From: Myxococcales bacterium | GTDB lineage: Bacteria; Myxococcota_A; Polyangia; Nannocystales; Nannocystaceae | Direction: 5' to 3' | Assembly (NCBI GenBank): GCA_020633315.1 | Contig: JACKDV010000003.1 | Location: 558,001 to 622,000, forward strand | Length of the DNA stretch: 64,000 nt | Part shown: positions 12,001 through 16,827 of the stretch, one piece after another | How positions within the stretch are numbered: the first letter of the stretch is position 1 | Layout of the letters: every line of letters begins with the position of its first letter | Position numbers and translations under genes: made by a program | The notes under the pieces: model-generated | Databases searched by the model: none | Told to the model about the DNA's origin: nothing | Seen by the model: only the letters and a program-made list of their open reading frames with translations

Positions 12001-14159
12001 CGACCGACCTGAGCTTCGCCGGCAAGGCACCGCAGACCATCGCGTGGCCGAGCTACTTCTTCCTGCCGGAGAACACCGAGCTGGTCGCCTACTGGGATCG
12101 CGTGGAGGACAGGCTCTACAAGATCCGGCACGGGCTGAACATCATGGGCGTCGAGCAGCCCCTGCCGCTGTTCCAGCCGCCGCTCGACCCCATGGCCGTG
12201 GTGAGCGCCCTGGCCGGCGGCGCGGGGCTGGCCGCGGCCCTCGGGAGCACCGGGTCGCTTCGCGTGCCCCACTACCGCTTCTCGTACCTGATGGCGAAGG
12301 CGCAGGCGATGGTGGCCAAGCTCCAGCAATTCGGCGGCGACCTGCTGGCCACGCTGGAGAAGCGGGACTCGGAGAAGCTCAGCCGCCTGCAGGCCCGGCA
12401 GGAGACCGAGATCTGGACCATGACCCTCGACGTGCGCAGGTCCCAGCTCGAGGAGGCCATGACGGCGGAGCTCGGGCTGCAGGCCGCCCGCAGCGGGGCC
12501 GACAAGCGCAAGACCCAGTACCAGGCGTGGATCGACAACGGCCTCAACGGCTACGAGATCGCGCAGCTCAGCCTCATGTCGAGCTCCGTGGTCGCGCACG
12601 TGGTGGCGGTGATCGCCCGCATCGTCGCGTCGATCGGCGGGGCGGTGCCCGACGTCACCGTGGGTCCCTTCAGCACCGGCGTGGAGGCGGGCGGCGACCA
12701 GACCAACCGCACCGCCAACAGCGTGGCCGAGGTCGCCCAGTCCACGGCCGAGGGGCTCAGCATCTCCGGCGAGATCCTCGGGATCGTGGCCCAGCACATA
12801 CGCATGAAGGACGAGTGGACCCTGCAGCGCGATCTGGCCGACTACGACGTCCAGCAGATCGATCAGCAGATCCTCGGGGCGCAGGCCTCGGTCGCGGGGG
12901 CTCGCCAGGAGCTGGCCATCGTGCAGCGGCAGATCGCCCACGACGAGGAGGTCGCCGACCACTACCGCAGCAAGTTCAGCAACCAGGAGCTGTACCAGTG
13001 GATGGTGGGGCGGCTGTCGAGCCTGTACTACCAGACCTACCAGCTCGCGCTGGACTACGCCCGGGCCGCCCAGCGAGCCTACCAGTTCGAGACGGGCCTC
13101 CCCGAGCACGAGGTGGACTTCATCCGCGGGCACTACTGGAGCAGCCAGCACGAGGGTCTGGGCGCCGGCGATGCCCTGGGCCTCGATCTCGATCGCATGG
13201 AGGCCAGGTACATCGAGACCGACGCCCGCCGCCTGGAGCTCACCATGCAGATCTCCCTGCTCGAGCACGACCCCCTGGCGCTGCTGCGGCTGCAGCGGGA
13301 GGGCAGCTGCGAGATCGAGCTGGGCGAGGCCCTGTTCGACTACGAGTTCCCGGGCCACTACTGCCGGCAGATCAAGACCATCGCGCTGAAGTTCGAGACC
13401 GAGTCGGGCCAGACCGTGAGCGCCACCCTCACCCAGCTCACCAACCGCACCGTGCTCCACCCCGATCCCAAGGCGGTGGGCTTCTTGCTCGACGCCAAGG
13501 GCGAGCCACCGTCGTCGCTGCGCACCGACTGGAAGGCCCAGCAGCAGATCGCGGTCGCGTACCACGACCAGTACGACAAGAACAACGGCATGTTCGAGCT
13601 GCGCTTCGACAGCGAGCGCTACCTGCCCTTCGAGGGCACGGGGGCCGTGTCTCGCTGGCGGCTCGAGCTCGCGGGCAAGCCGGGCAGCTACGAGCGCTCG
13701 GAGATCGGCGACGTGGTCATCGAGCTGAGCTACTCGGCCCTGCCTGGCGGCGAGGCCTTCGCCGCGGCCGTGCGGGGGCAGCTCAAGCCCTACGATGCGC
13801 TCCGGCACCTCGACGTCAAGGCGCAGTTCGCCGAGCCGTGGCAGCGCTTCAGCTCGGGGATCGACGACGACCTGGTCCTGCCGCTCACGCGAGACCTGTT
13901 CCCGAACATGGCCAGCAGCCGGATCCGCACCGTGCTCGCCCACTACTCGGTCGCGCCCTCCGAGGACGGCCGCCCGGCCAGCGTCGGCATGAGCATGGAG
14001 CTCGGCGACTCGGTGGCGCTCCCCGAGGGACGCCTGGTCGACTCCAGCGGGCTGCGGATCGGAGGAGGCGGCACCACGCTGACGCTCAAGGCCAAGGGCA
14101 ACCGGCAGCTCCTCCGCAACCTCGTGCTCGTCATGAGCTACCGGGCGGCGGTGCGCTGA
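6..14159 (+). CDS. Giant Tc-toxin A (TcA)-like protein with two hemopexin-repeat arrays
   Basis: TcA proteins form the pentameric pore/translocation subunit of Tc toxins. The first ~990 residues look like the helical VRP1/shell region (for example GWTGLELRSLDLVLRTL). Residues ~991-2290 are hemopexin-like repeats. Residues ~2300-2620 resume the TcA helical region (SYRVWEANRKVFLHPESYI), followed by the neuraminidase-like domain (~2640-2870). A second hemopexin array covers ~2881-3652. The hallmark LDFGSANGIYYWEIFFHAPF lies near 3720-3745. A pore-forming/coiled-coil section (~4040-4400) and a beta-rich C terminus resembling the TcB-binding domain (~4420-4717) complete it. Typical TcA is about 2,500 residues; the excess is mostly hemopexin repeats. 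The frame is open to the window edge, so the first ATG seen is probably internal and the 5' end missing. The stop is 48 bp before the next gene. Family assignment is firm; target and function are inferred. Confidence 0.9.
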   Translation: MLLDDRSGKPRALARSYGVKGPDELASLAELERFQAATGIDGPRLRELLYLQLSGTALDPDGRPELDAAAELFVNHGNDGSGYVRLNAEETRLELSSDAEAPLPAAWLDRANRLLRLAGWTGLELRSLDLVLRTLCGNVLDDAALRRLALVRSLAERHGVEVELVCGLLGDIDSLGASDDPLHAASPFDRVFNGEPAKLARAYFPSGRGYVPEPYRELTAIELTSDLLLDDNKSVRLRIQRALGISSTELTTLVEAMRERATERARVSLLSEPLGPATLALLHRVTRTAELLDITPSALLTLLDVLEADPSLRGLGAFGLVEEAIDGDDLYQVLETGSVTERSWLLHTLVAVHGWARTAGLGVEDLSAICLPPPVSDDPEEDLSDDPAAQAATAARLALCQGLLEAFVPTALDDSTLGSSELSERAARIAWRLAREADRGLVSKVDPRLVQLDLNEARRWAFDAVSALDVVTVDDLAELGLGDALAERLHEALLRRGSLDLEGNLLDAAFDDDDDGFAVEPDLDRHAEAIFDLLVGLAHEGQGQGVAPGDLELHLYPSDLLSLEIPKVEAEAILSNLRYLGVVDEQGLVSDPAWFLEPAHRSELELELGLSERAGAIREFFEGRRASFLAIPTTVPTEAFAGLGISDDEQAGLLANLAFNGILDERRRVLDKQSILELDPAGLRLALPYHRHRRAVLAILRELVARDRASWLCFTADGLRPLSDRLVADQTLAWLRSTGRLDAADRPVASLRGRLRDDDRSAFDPGPTYGEAHRTVLWAFLRRLVQEADALTLTDVATATIDLDAESSATLREMLVDGGDLLPTGGLAPDRLDTFLELNNALRFELDESDDYARDVFFLLHDLALRLDARVRGLVDALRGAAEAQRAAVVTALAAGIELGVPETTTLLAHVLRGDPQPVSTLLSPILSSLDSDGTLAEIPVHHRLGQALDRMLQFAAYARKLGLSQREIEMAFTEQGLADKFPESLVLPAGIDGIDAMLPDLEGELVLFRGARLWTFHAESLEPMLVSQPLSLISPALEGLPGIDAAYTDAAGDHWILAAGRTWCREHDDDRWVEIDRELGHVEGYAERPESIDAALTDHEGVSYLFVGDRYLRCSRGDTIDQGYPRTTADHWPAELGFELPEACAEGIDAAFTDRERRTWLFQGELVYRSDQPGGGRPIVERWGLVRNGFSGMERVDGVAEIDGVCCLFRGDQVLAHGDALERRTPVALEGFPTTIEEWKDGLPRGFEDRIDAGLTDWSGRAHLFSEQRYATQTRRGWVERPTVEVWGRVRNHLQETGRVDAAMVGLDGRLYLFSGKQYLRYSEPGASFADEGFPRTIASDWGGIDEVDAAFVLDGGTYLFGRDADGGSIYLRYGTAEYDEADEGYPKATDDDWWNLPSSLIEAGFARPDAVMNGGDGVVYLFSGNRVIQFDHVHRWWSEPRPLPEIFDGLPFQAVSAGVTDLDGHTWLFSLQPDEARGDHLAARYTDSVFTRLDDRFPKPVRSVWGRVVNRLQETGRVDAAMRMVTPVVVDEDDDELESKLLESSEELPQQQVVYLFSGDQFYRYSSPSLEWVDEGYPRRIDDALLDEPRFAELGREALARIRHGIDGLWADGSRVYLFAGATVLVASHQHHREVTELASLEGLRATVDDEGRLVGLADGGWRHLQMPEAPGSRRPPTHPRFLRGAPEPFLRPQAALVGLDGNAYLFAEGRCWDRALGRSYPISEGWGLVDAAIARDDRIDCGLRDREGRLYLFRGSEYLSFTPEGLDDGPSSRPPGPLPTVADGPPRSIAERFAGLTNVHIAYTVDETTWLCEAPDEHGRFRYLQYSDVGLEAPDFHEPRTADLSLWNIPAIHVEQGFDRVDAVLVDDRDLFLVRGREFLHYDADAEIWTYPRPLTLYWRSLPERHPDFEDIRAAFHDGEGHTWFFSDGACVACSAEGAGELLRIRDRWGKVDNRVQLDDRVDATLVWGEHTYLFAGDQYVRYTGRSYDLVDEGYPKRMAGNLRREEPFEHLPDELEDQLEDLEPRARAIDAVFANEGVVYVVSAGKVHACIDELSRSLELSALGEIRNQIHDRRRVDASFSDHRGTLWLFSGDQVYRYTEGVDERGNVDDGFPRSIADHLLSTMTLGAEELPLAFHHELDAAMLGTDGALLLSKDQDFLRLWPRATEREAERGSIAELWQRPVNPFLPPSGAGEEEARPHIDAAFLGHDGALYAFKGAHYVRYSDPRADYVDEGYPRAIRDDWGDLPPELEAGIDGAFTFEGRHYLVRGDRYVRYSDPSFARVDPLGAQPFTRRWRSANDYLLRDLHLLWRLIDLDRSHADTDDSLVDFLVPGPRDQAEPYATLAAIFGWEVDDLNWIKRRDGFLDRPGLQRADEVELDLELLLRIIDVMTLCERLGSYPQELHEQVWIPLFDPERRDRPAAVDTLTRLLGTLYLGTDALRITRQLADADNEARRDALVPWLIAREPSLQHPRDLYEELLIDVEVAPSIDTSRIKEAAAAIQLYFHRYLVSLEQLAPKGEPKAVVDDRVVRARFKEQWSWLKSYRVWEANRKVFLHPESYIRPELRDTRTPSFRTLQDDLLQGELTDLRATEAYKKYLDEYTEISRLAIAGGYVREGSTRSSNRELVLFGHTRTDPRRYYYRTATFIDGQTDTATWDAWQALDIEIDSDRVYPVDAFGRLFVFWTQVEADSGDTNTTTIQRDTDGDDETLTGKNDTTRTLQVYYSYHDLNQRWISAQTLELSATETSSIDAAELVVERSQSLGSEAQENIVIGLSYSVDGSTKRLAASLTADLATQTNTRAPIDSAGIELFSTLFASSEQPDAVVRMNTSADSAEGPWYSFDLKGGSFLCKPAVGSIDTNVVGLRPLRGNPHHLPQWDRVDAGFRASDGSTYFFDGPGGRYARLSADGELEEHETFRRWGHMDNPIARAETIDAAWWMGDRLFVSQGGHYLRYSKGTLLADAQGALSLAGNGDGLPRWPRIDAAFTDATGQTHFFGSGKWTRSGALQQERPIKDHWGKASNDFTAASGGNDAVRAAFVHGEHTFVVGPREYIRYSTSSYGSCDPGYPRAQSLRAILDELGCDDDDETHGSLTVDAVVIESTRIVITVNGNRAFALKNRKLREIETRLGAGRGINRGIGPTRAVVTIAGKELVFGRDGDKSLQVASDKLTLARPITAAMVGRDDQLYLFDAGQFVALPAAGVSPAKIDATVDEWGASAKPLGDRWGHTDNAILRNNRIDAALRVGNHTFLVCEGEYLRYTGKDYDAADRGYPKPLAGNPDGLPEWDSISAAVEDAGGQGNACFFRGKQHAFARSLSTLEDNRSRWGLIANELLARGVDAAWVEDKLHMLVCGQQLVRYTANEAGELGRFMDAGYPKSLAVSHFGSVDAAFVIGDDFYVVGDNIFVCCAVSDPEAIRAGYPKKGRLGELLDDLNDRHGTQQAVSSAFGHYGVGAVSVDGTGRKVRIEIDTSSGGRNTLVGTLDLDRGKLEASWERLSSIWTSTIADPFRHLTSASASSQAAELSVVVGDQRYLFRGDQFMRVSADVPAGSPRWSPDPRGVDGVWGAASVDAALRLDGSIYLFLGDQYVKAPGGGEVGDLSSARSIDGAWGNLPAPLREGIDAALYSEGALTLFKGDHYLHYPPDGPQPYEVSTVRYDIVRLTTATAATLNQRLFTSGLSGLLSLRTQETDETPRFSSRSSSSTTIRFAPKRVRSYPIGSHLDFGSANGIYYWEIFFHAPFLIAQSLNTSQRFDEARGWYEHVFDPTENPDVWKFLPFLAADVEQIVARIDDRLGRLRDAKVQTRSVDGDFLEITRFLAPLDAAFQGERPLKDDEQQQLRRYADLSGLLAKVEALDAREPEASEARQDLAEMVGIVEQLSSTWAAMQSSEAQLQVFLDDPFDPHAIAGLRRIAYRKALLMRYIDNLIDWGDMLFSQYTRETIDEARMLYVLAWDLLGRRPTPLGRKVLPQERSYAELHDQDDGYDFLLYLESGLDPRATDLSFAGKAPQTIAWPSYFFLPENTELVAYWDRVEDRLYKIRHGLNIMGVEQPLPLFQPPLDPMAVVSALAGGAGLAAALGSTGSLRVPHYRFSYLMAKAQAMVAKLQQFGGDLLATLEKRDSEKLSRLQARQETEIWTMTLDVRRSQLEEAMTAELGLQAARSGADKRKTQYQAWIDNGLNGYEIAQLSLMSSSVVAHVVAVIARIVASIGGAVPDVTVGPFSTGVEAGGDQTNRTANSVAEVAQSTAEGLSISGEILGIVAQHIRMKDEWTLQRDLADYDVQQIDQQILGAQASVAGARQELAIVQRQIAHDEEVADHYRSKFSNQELYQWMVGRLSSLYYQTYQLALDYARAAQRAYQFETGLPEHEVDFIRGHYWSSQHEGLGAGDALGLDLDRMEARYIETDARRLELTMQISLLEHDPLALLRLQREGSCEIELGEALFDYEFPGHYCRQIKTIALKFETESGQTVSATLTQLTNRTVLHPDPKAVGFLLDAKGEPPSSLRTDWKAQQQIAVAYHDQYDKNNGMFELRFDSERYLPFEGTGAVSRWRLELAGKPGSYERSEIGDVVIELSYSALPGGEAFAAAVRGQLKPYDALRHLDVKAQFAEPWQRFSSGIDDDLVLPLTRDLFPNMASSRIRTVLAHYSVAPSEDGRPASVGMSMELGDSVALPEGRLVDSSGLRIGGGGTTLTLKAKGNRQLLRNLVLVMSYRAAVR
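2976..6870 (+). repeat. Hemopexin-like repeat array 1 within the TcA-like gene
   Basis: About 23 protein-level repeats of 45-60 residues follow the pattern (R/G)(I/V)DAAF-x(5-10)-(T/L)(Y/W)LF-x-GDQYxRYS, often separated by a WG-x-V-x-N segment. This matches hemopexin repeats, four of which normally make one four-bladed propeller. The copies are diverged at the DNA level. The array interrupts the TcA helical shell, where classical TcA proteins carry receptor-binding insertions. The repeat count is by eye and approximate. Confidence 0.85.
8640..10950 (+). repeat. Hemopexin-like repeat array 2 within the TcA-like gene
   Basis: About 14 further repeats of the same type, such as TIDAAWWMGDRLFVSQGGHY and SVDAALRLDGSIYLFLGDQY, lie between the neuraminidase-like region and the TcA segment before the pore domain. 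Some blades are degenerate (around 9295-9480 and 10350-10440), where the aspartate-alanine core is lost. The two arrays together could build roughly nine propellers, which is an estimate from repeat counting. Confidence 0.8.
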
Positions 14160-14207
14160 GCCGCCCGTCCACCACCACGTCCTTCGATACGCACCGGGAG
14201 CTACGGC

Positions 14208-16790
14208 ATGCCCAAGAACAAGAAGACACTCGGTACCCGCAGGAAGCGAGCCACGAGCTTCGACTCGGACGTGGGCAGCGTCGCCAGCCGCCCCCGCCGC
14301 AGCACCCTCGACGCCCGGCGCCTGCCCCGGCGGGTGGTGGAGATCCTCGGGGGGGGCTCGGCCTCCGACGCCTCGAGCGTGGACTACGGCGACAGCCGCA
14401 CGATCAAGTGGAACAAGGGCGGGGACGCCACCAACCGCTACGCGCTGTGGAATTCGCTGGGAGGAAACGCGGCCGACATCGACGCGACGGTGGCCGAGCT
14501 CGCCCGCGAGCGCAGCGAGGGAGGCAGCACCCGGCTGCAGCTCACGCTGGAGCCCACCTCGGTCGACTCCGGAGCCGCCATCGCCCGCGCGCTCGATGGG
14601 ATCGATCAGCACAACGAGACCGCCTCCGAAGCCGAGCAGATCGACGTGGTGACCCGGTCGGTCCCGGTCCGCGCGATGCGGGAGGGATGGGTCGACGGGG
14701 CCGAGCTCGATCTCCTCCGGCAGCACCTGGGCGACACCGTCGCCGACCAGCTCATGCTCGACGCGATGGACAGCGTCCACCCGTCGCGCATTCGCACGAT
14801 GGCCACGAACCTCGAGGCTCCGCCCTTCTGGGACATGGGCAACGATTCCTCGGTGGTACTCGGGGACGGGATGCGAGCCTGGACCAAGGTGGACGACGCG
14901 GTCGAGCAGCTGCTCACCCCGCCCGACGGCGACCCCACGAAATTCGACGTGCCCGACGCGGCCTTCAATCCTCCGCGCGACCTGGCGTGGGTGCGCGCGC
15001 AGACCCGGGCCCTGCTGCAGCGCCTGCAGCCGGCGACCAAGGCGGAGCTCGAGCGCTTCTTCACCGACATCGCCGAGTTCAGGCGCGGCCGGCTCACCCC
15101 GCTGCTCGCCCGCCTCGGCTCGACCTACCAGGACCGGGCGTCCTTCGTCGAGCTCCTCGGCACCCTGCCCCTGGACAAGAGCGGAGTCCCGACCGGCAGC
15201 GTGGTGGCCCAGGCCGCGGGCGTGCTGGCCGAGCTGCAGGGCACGAGCCCCCTGATCACGGTGCAGACCCTCGCCCAGCAGGGCGGAGACCTGGTCGATG
15301 GTGCGATCAAGGTCCCCGATCGCAGCAGCACCCGCTACAAGCAGACGATCGCCGAGCTGCGGCGGCGCAACCTCCGGGTGAAGGGAGAGCTCGACGAGGC
15401 ACGCCTGACCGAGCTCGCCGACATCATCGAGGAGGCCCGGCGCACCGGCAAGCGCCCGCGCCTGGTGACCACCGACTGGGGCGTGATGCGGATGCTCCGG
15501 GGCCTGCGCGCGAACGATGCCCCGCTGAGCAACACCGAGACGCGCCGCCAGGACTCGGTGGTCATCGAGGGGGTCTCGCTCGACCTGCGCGCGGTGGAGT
15601 CGCCGAGCAACGACTACCCCACCCAGACCGAGGTCGGCCGGCTCGCCCGCTCCCTCCCCGACACCCTGAAGTTCGGGCAGCCGGTGAAGGTCACCTTCAC
15701 CGATGGCTCGAAGGGTGATGCCTACGTCTGGGGCTACACCCCCGAGGGACGGGCTCGCGTGCTGCTCAAGCAGACCGACGGCAGCGAGCCGGAGGTGCTG
15801 TACACGCTCAGCGGCACCGAGTCCGTGGCCGCCACCGAAGCCTTCGCGCCCCTCCCCGAGGACTCGTTCGGGGGGACCGCGGTCACGCGCAAGTGGAAGT
15901 CGAAGACCTACGGGCTCGACGCGATCGACCCGACGGGGGCGGTGCCCACCCCGCTGGAGACGATGCTGATCAGCTTCCGCGACGGCCTGCGGGGCCTGCG
16001 GACGCGCCAGGTCGCCGACTCCACCCTCACCGCCGATCAGTACACCGATCTGATCAAGGACGGGAACTTCAAGAGCTACATCGTGGGCGGGGCCACCCGC
16101 GACATCCTGATCGGCAAGGACCCCAACGACATCGACTTCGCCTCCACGATGCCCGCCATCGACACCTTCGAGGCGATCGTGAGCAGCCCCGACAACCTCG
16201 GCAAGAAGAGCGGCGCCCAGGGGCAGCTCGCGGTGCGCAAGAACGTGCCCTTCGGGGCGGTGCAGGTGGAGGCCGATCACCCCTCGGGCCTGGACATCAT
16301 CAGCACCCACGACGATCACAACGCGTCGCTGCGCCTCGACCTCGACGCGCTCGCGCGCGACTTCACCGTCAACGCCGTCTACTACGACATCGCGGACGAC
16401 GCGGTGGTCGATCCCACGGGGCGAGGCCTCGACGACCTGCTGTCGCGCACCGTTCGCTTCGTGGCGGGCCCGGCCGACGAGGTCATGAAGGACTCCCCGA
16501 TCCTGGTCGCGCGGTGGCTGAAGATGATGTCGAAGCAGGACGCCCGCGGGAACTACTTCCAGGCGGCCGACGACGGCGACGTGGCGACGGCGCTGAAGTG
16601 GCTGGACCACCACAGCCAGTCGATGGATCCCCGGGTGGCCCGGCGCTTCGTCGATCGGATGACGACCACCGCCAAGGACGCGGAGGCACGGGTGCGCCGG
16701 ATCTTCGCCTCGGTCCCGCCGACCGAACAGATGCCCGACCCGGTGCAGACCGCGGTGGATGCGATCCACCGGATCTACGGCGCGGGCTGA
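14208..16790 (+). CDS. Putative Tc-linked protein with C-terminal tRNA-nucleotidyltransferase (CCA-adding/poly(A) polymerase head) domain
   Basis: An 860-residue protein. The first ~615 residues match nothing I recognise; the N terminus is very basic (MPKNKKTLGTRRKR). Residues ~622-760 carry the class II nucleotidyltransferase head: YIVGGATRDILIG with GG at 627-628, then the metal-binding DID at 641-643, then RDFTVNAVYYD at 717-727 followed by a VDPTG motif. In CCA-adding enzymes the head transfers nucleotides to a tRNA 3' end. The usual EDPLRILRA-type segment is degraded (KDSPILVARWLK), and a full neck/body/tail is not evident, so this is not the housekeeping CCA enzyme. ATG follows a GGGAG ribosome site (14196-14200) and starts 48 bp after the TcA gene, implying one operon. 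The C-terminal catalytic module on a large unknown body suggests a delivered effector, which is inference. Confidence 0.72.
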   Translation: MPKNKKTLGTRRKRATSFDSDVGSVASRPRRSTLDARRLPRRVVEILGGGSASDASSVDYGDSRTIKWNKGGDATNRYALWNSLGGNAADIDATVAELARERSEGGSTRLQLTLEPTSVDSGAAIARALDGIDQHNETASEAEQIDVVTRSVPVRAMREGWVDGAELDLLRQHLGDTVADQLMLDAMDSVHPSRIRTMATNLEAPPFWDMGNDSSVVLGDGMRAWTKVDDAVEQLLTPPDGDPTKFDVPDAAFNPPRDLAWVRAQTRALLQRLQPATKAELERFFTDIAEFRRGRLTPLLARLGSTYQDRASFVELLGTLPLDKSGVPTGSVVAQAAGVLAELQGTSPLITVQTLAQQGGDLVDGAIKVPDRSSTRYKQTIAELRRRNLRVKGELDEARLTELADIIEEARRTGKRPRLVTTDWGVMRMLRGLRANDAPLSNTETRRQDSVVIEGVSLDLRAVESPSNDYPTQTEVGRLARSLPDTLKFGQPVKVTFTDGSKGDAYVWGYTPEGRARVLLKQTDGSEPEVLYTLSGTESVAATEAFAPLPEDSFGGTAVTRKWKSKTYGLDAIDPTGAVPTPLETMLISFRDGLRGLRTRQVADSTLTADQYTDLIKDGNFKSYIVGGATRDILIGKDPNDIDFASTMPAIDTFEAIVSSPDNLGKKSGAQGQLAVRKNVPFGAVQVEADHPSGLDIISTHDDHNASLRLDLDALARDFTVNAVYYDIADDAVVDPTGRGLDDLLSRTVRFVAGPADEVMKDSPILVARWLKMMSKQDARGNYFQAADDGDVATALKWLDHHSQSMDPRVARRFVDRMTTTAKDAEARVRRIFASVPPTEQMPDPVQTAVDAIHRIYGAG

Positions 16791-16827
16791 GCGAGCCCGG
16801 GCCGGCCGGGAGGCGTGCGACCACTCC

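Noticed and set aside
11523..16769. A 1,748-codon antisense frame across the TcA end and nucleotidyltransferase gene
   Set aside because: Composition is shadow-like (Arg/Gly/Leu/His-rich) and it opposes two well-supported genes.
14208..16790. Housekeeping CCA-adding enzyme
   Set aside because: Far too long, the conserved EDPLRILRA-like segment is lost, there is no body/tail, and the gene is in a Tc operon context.
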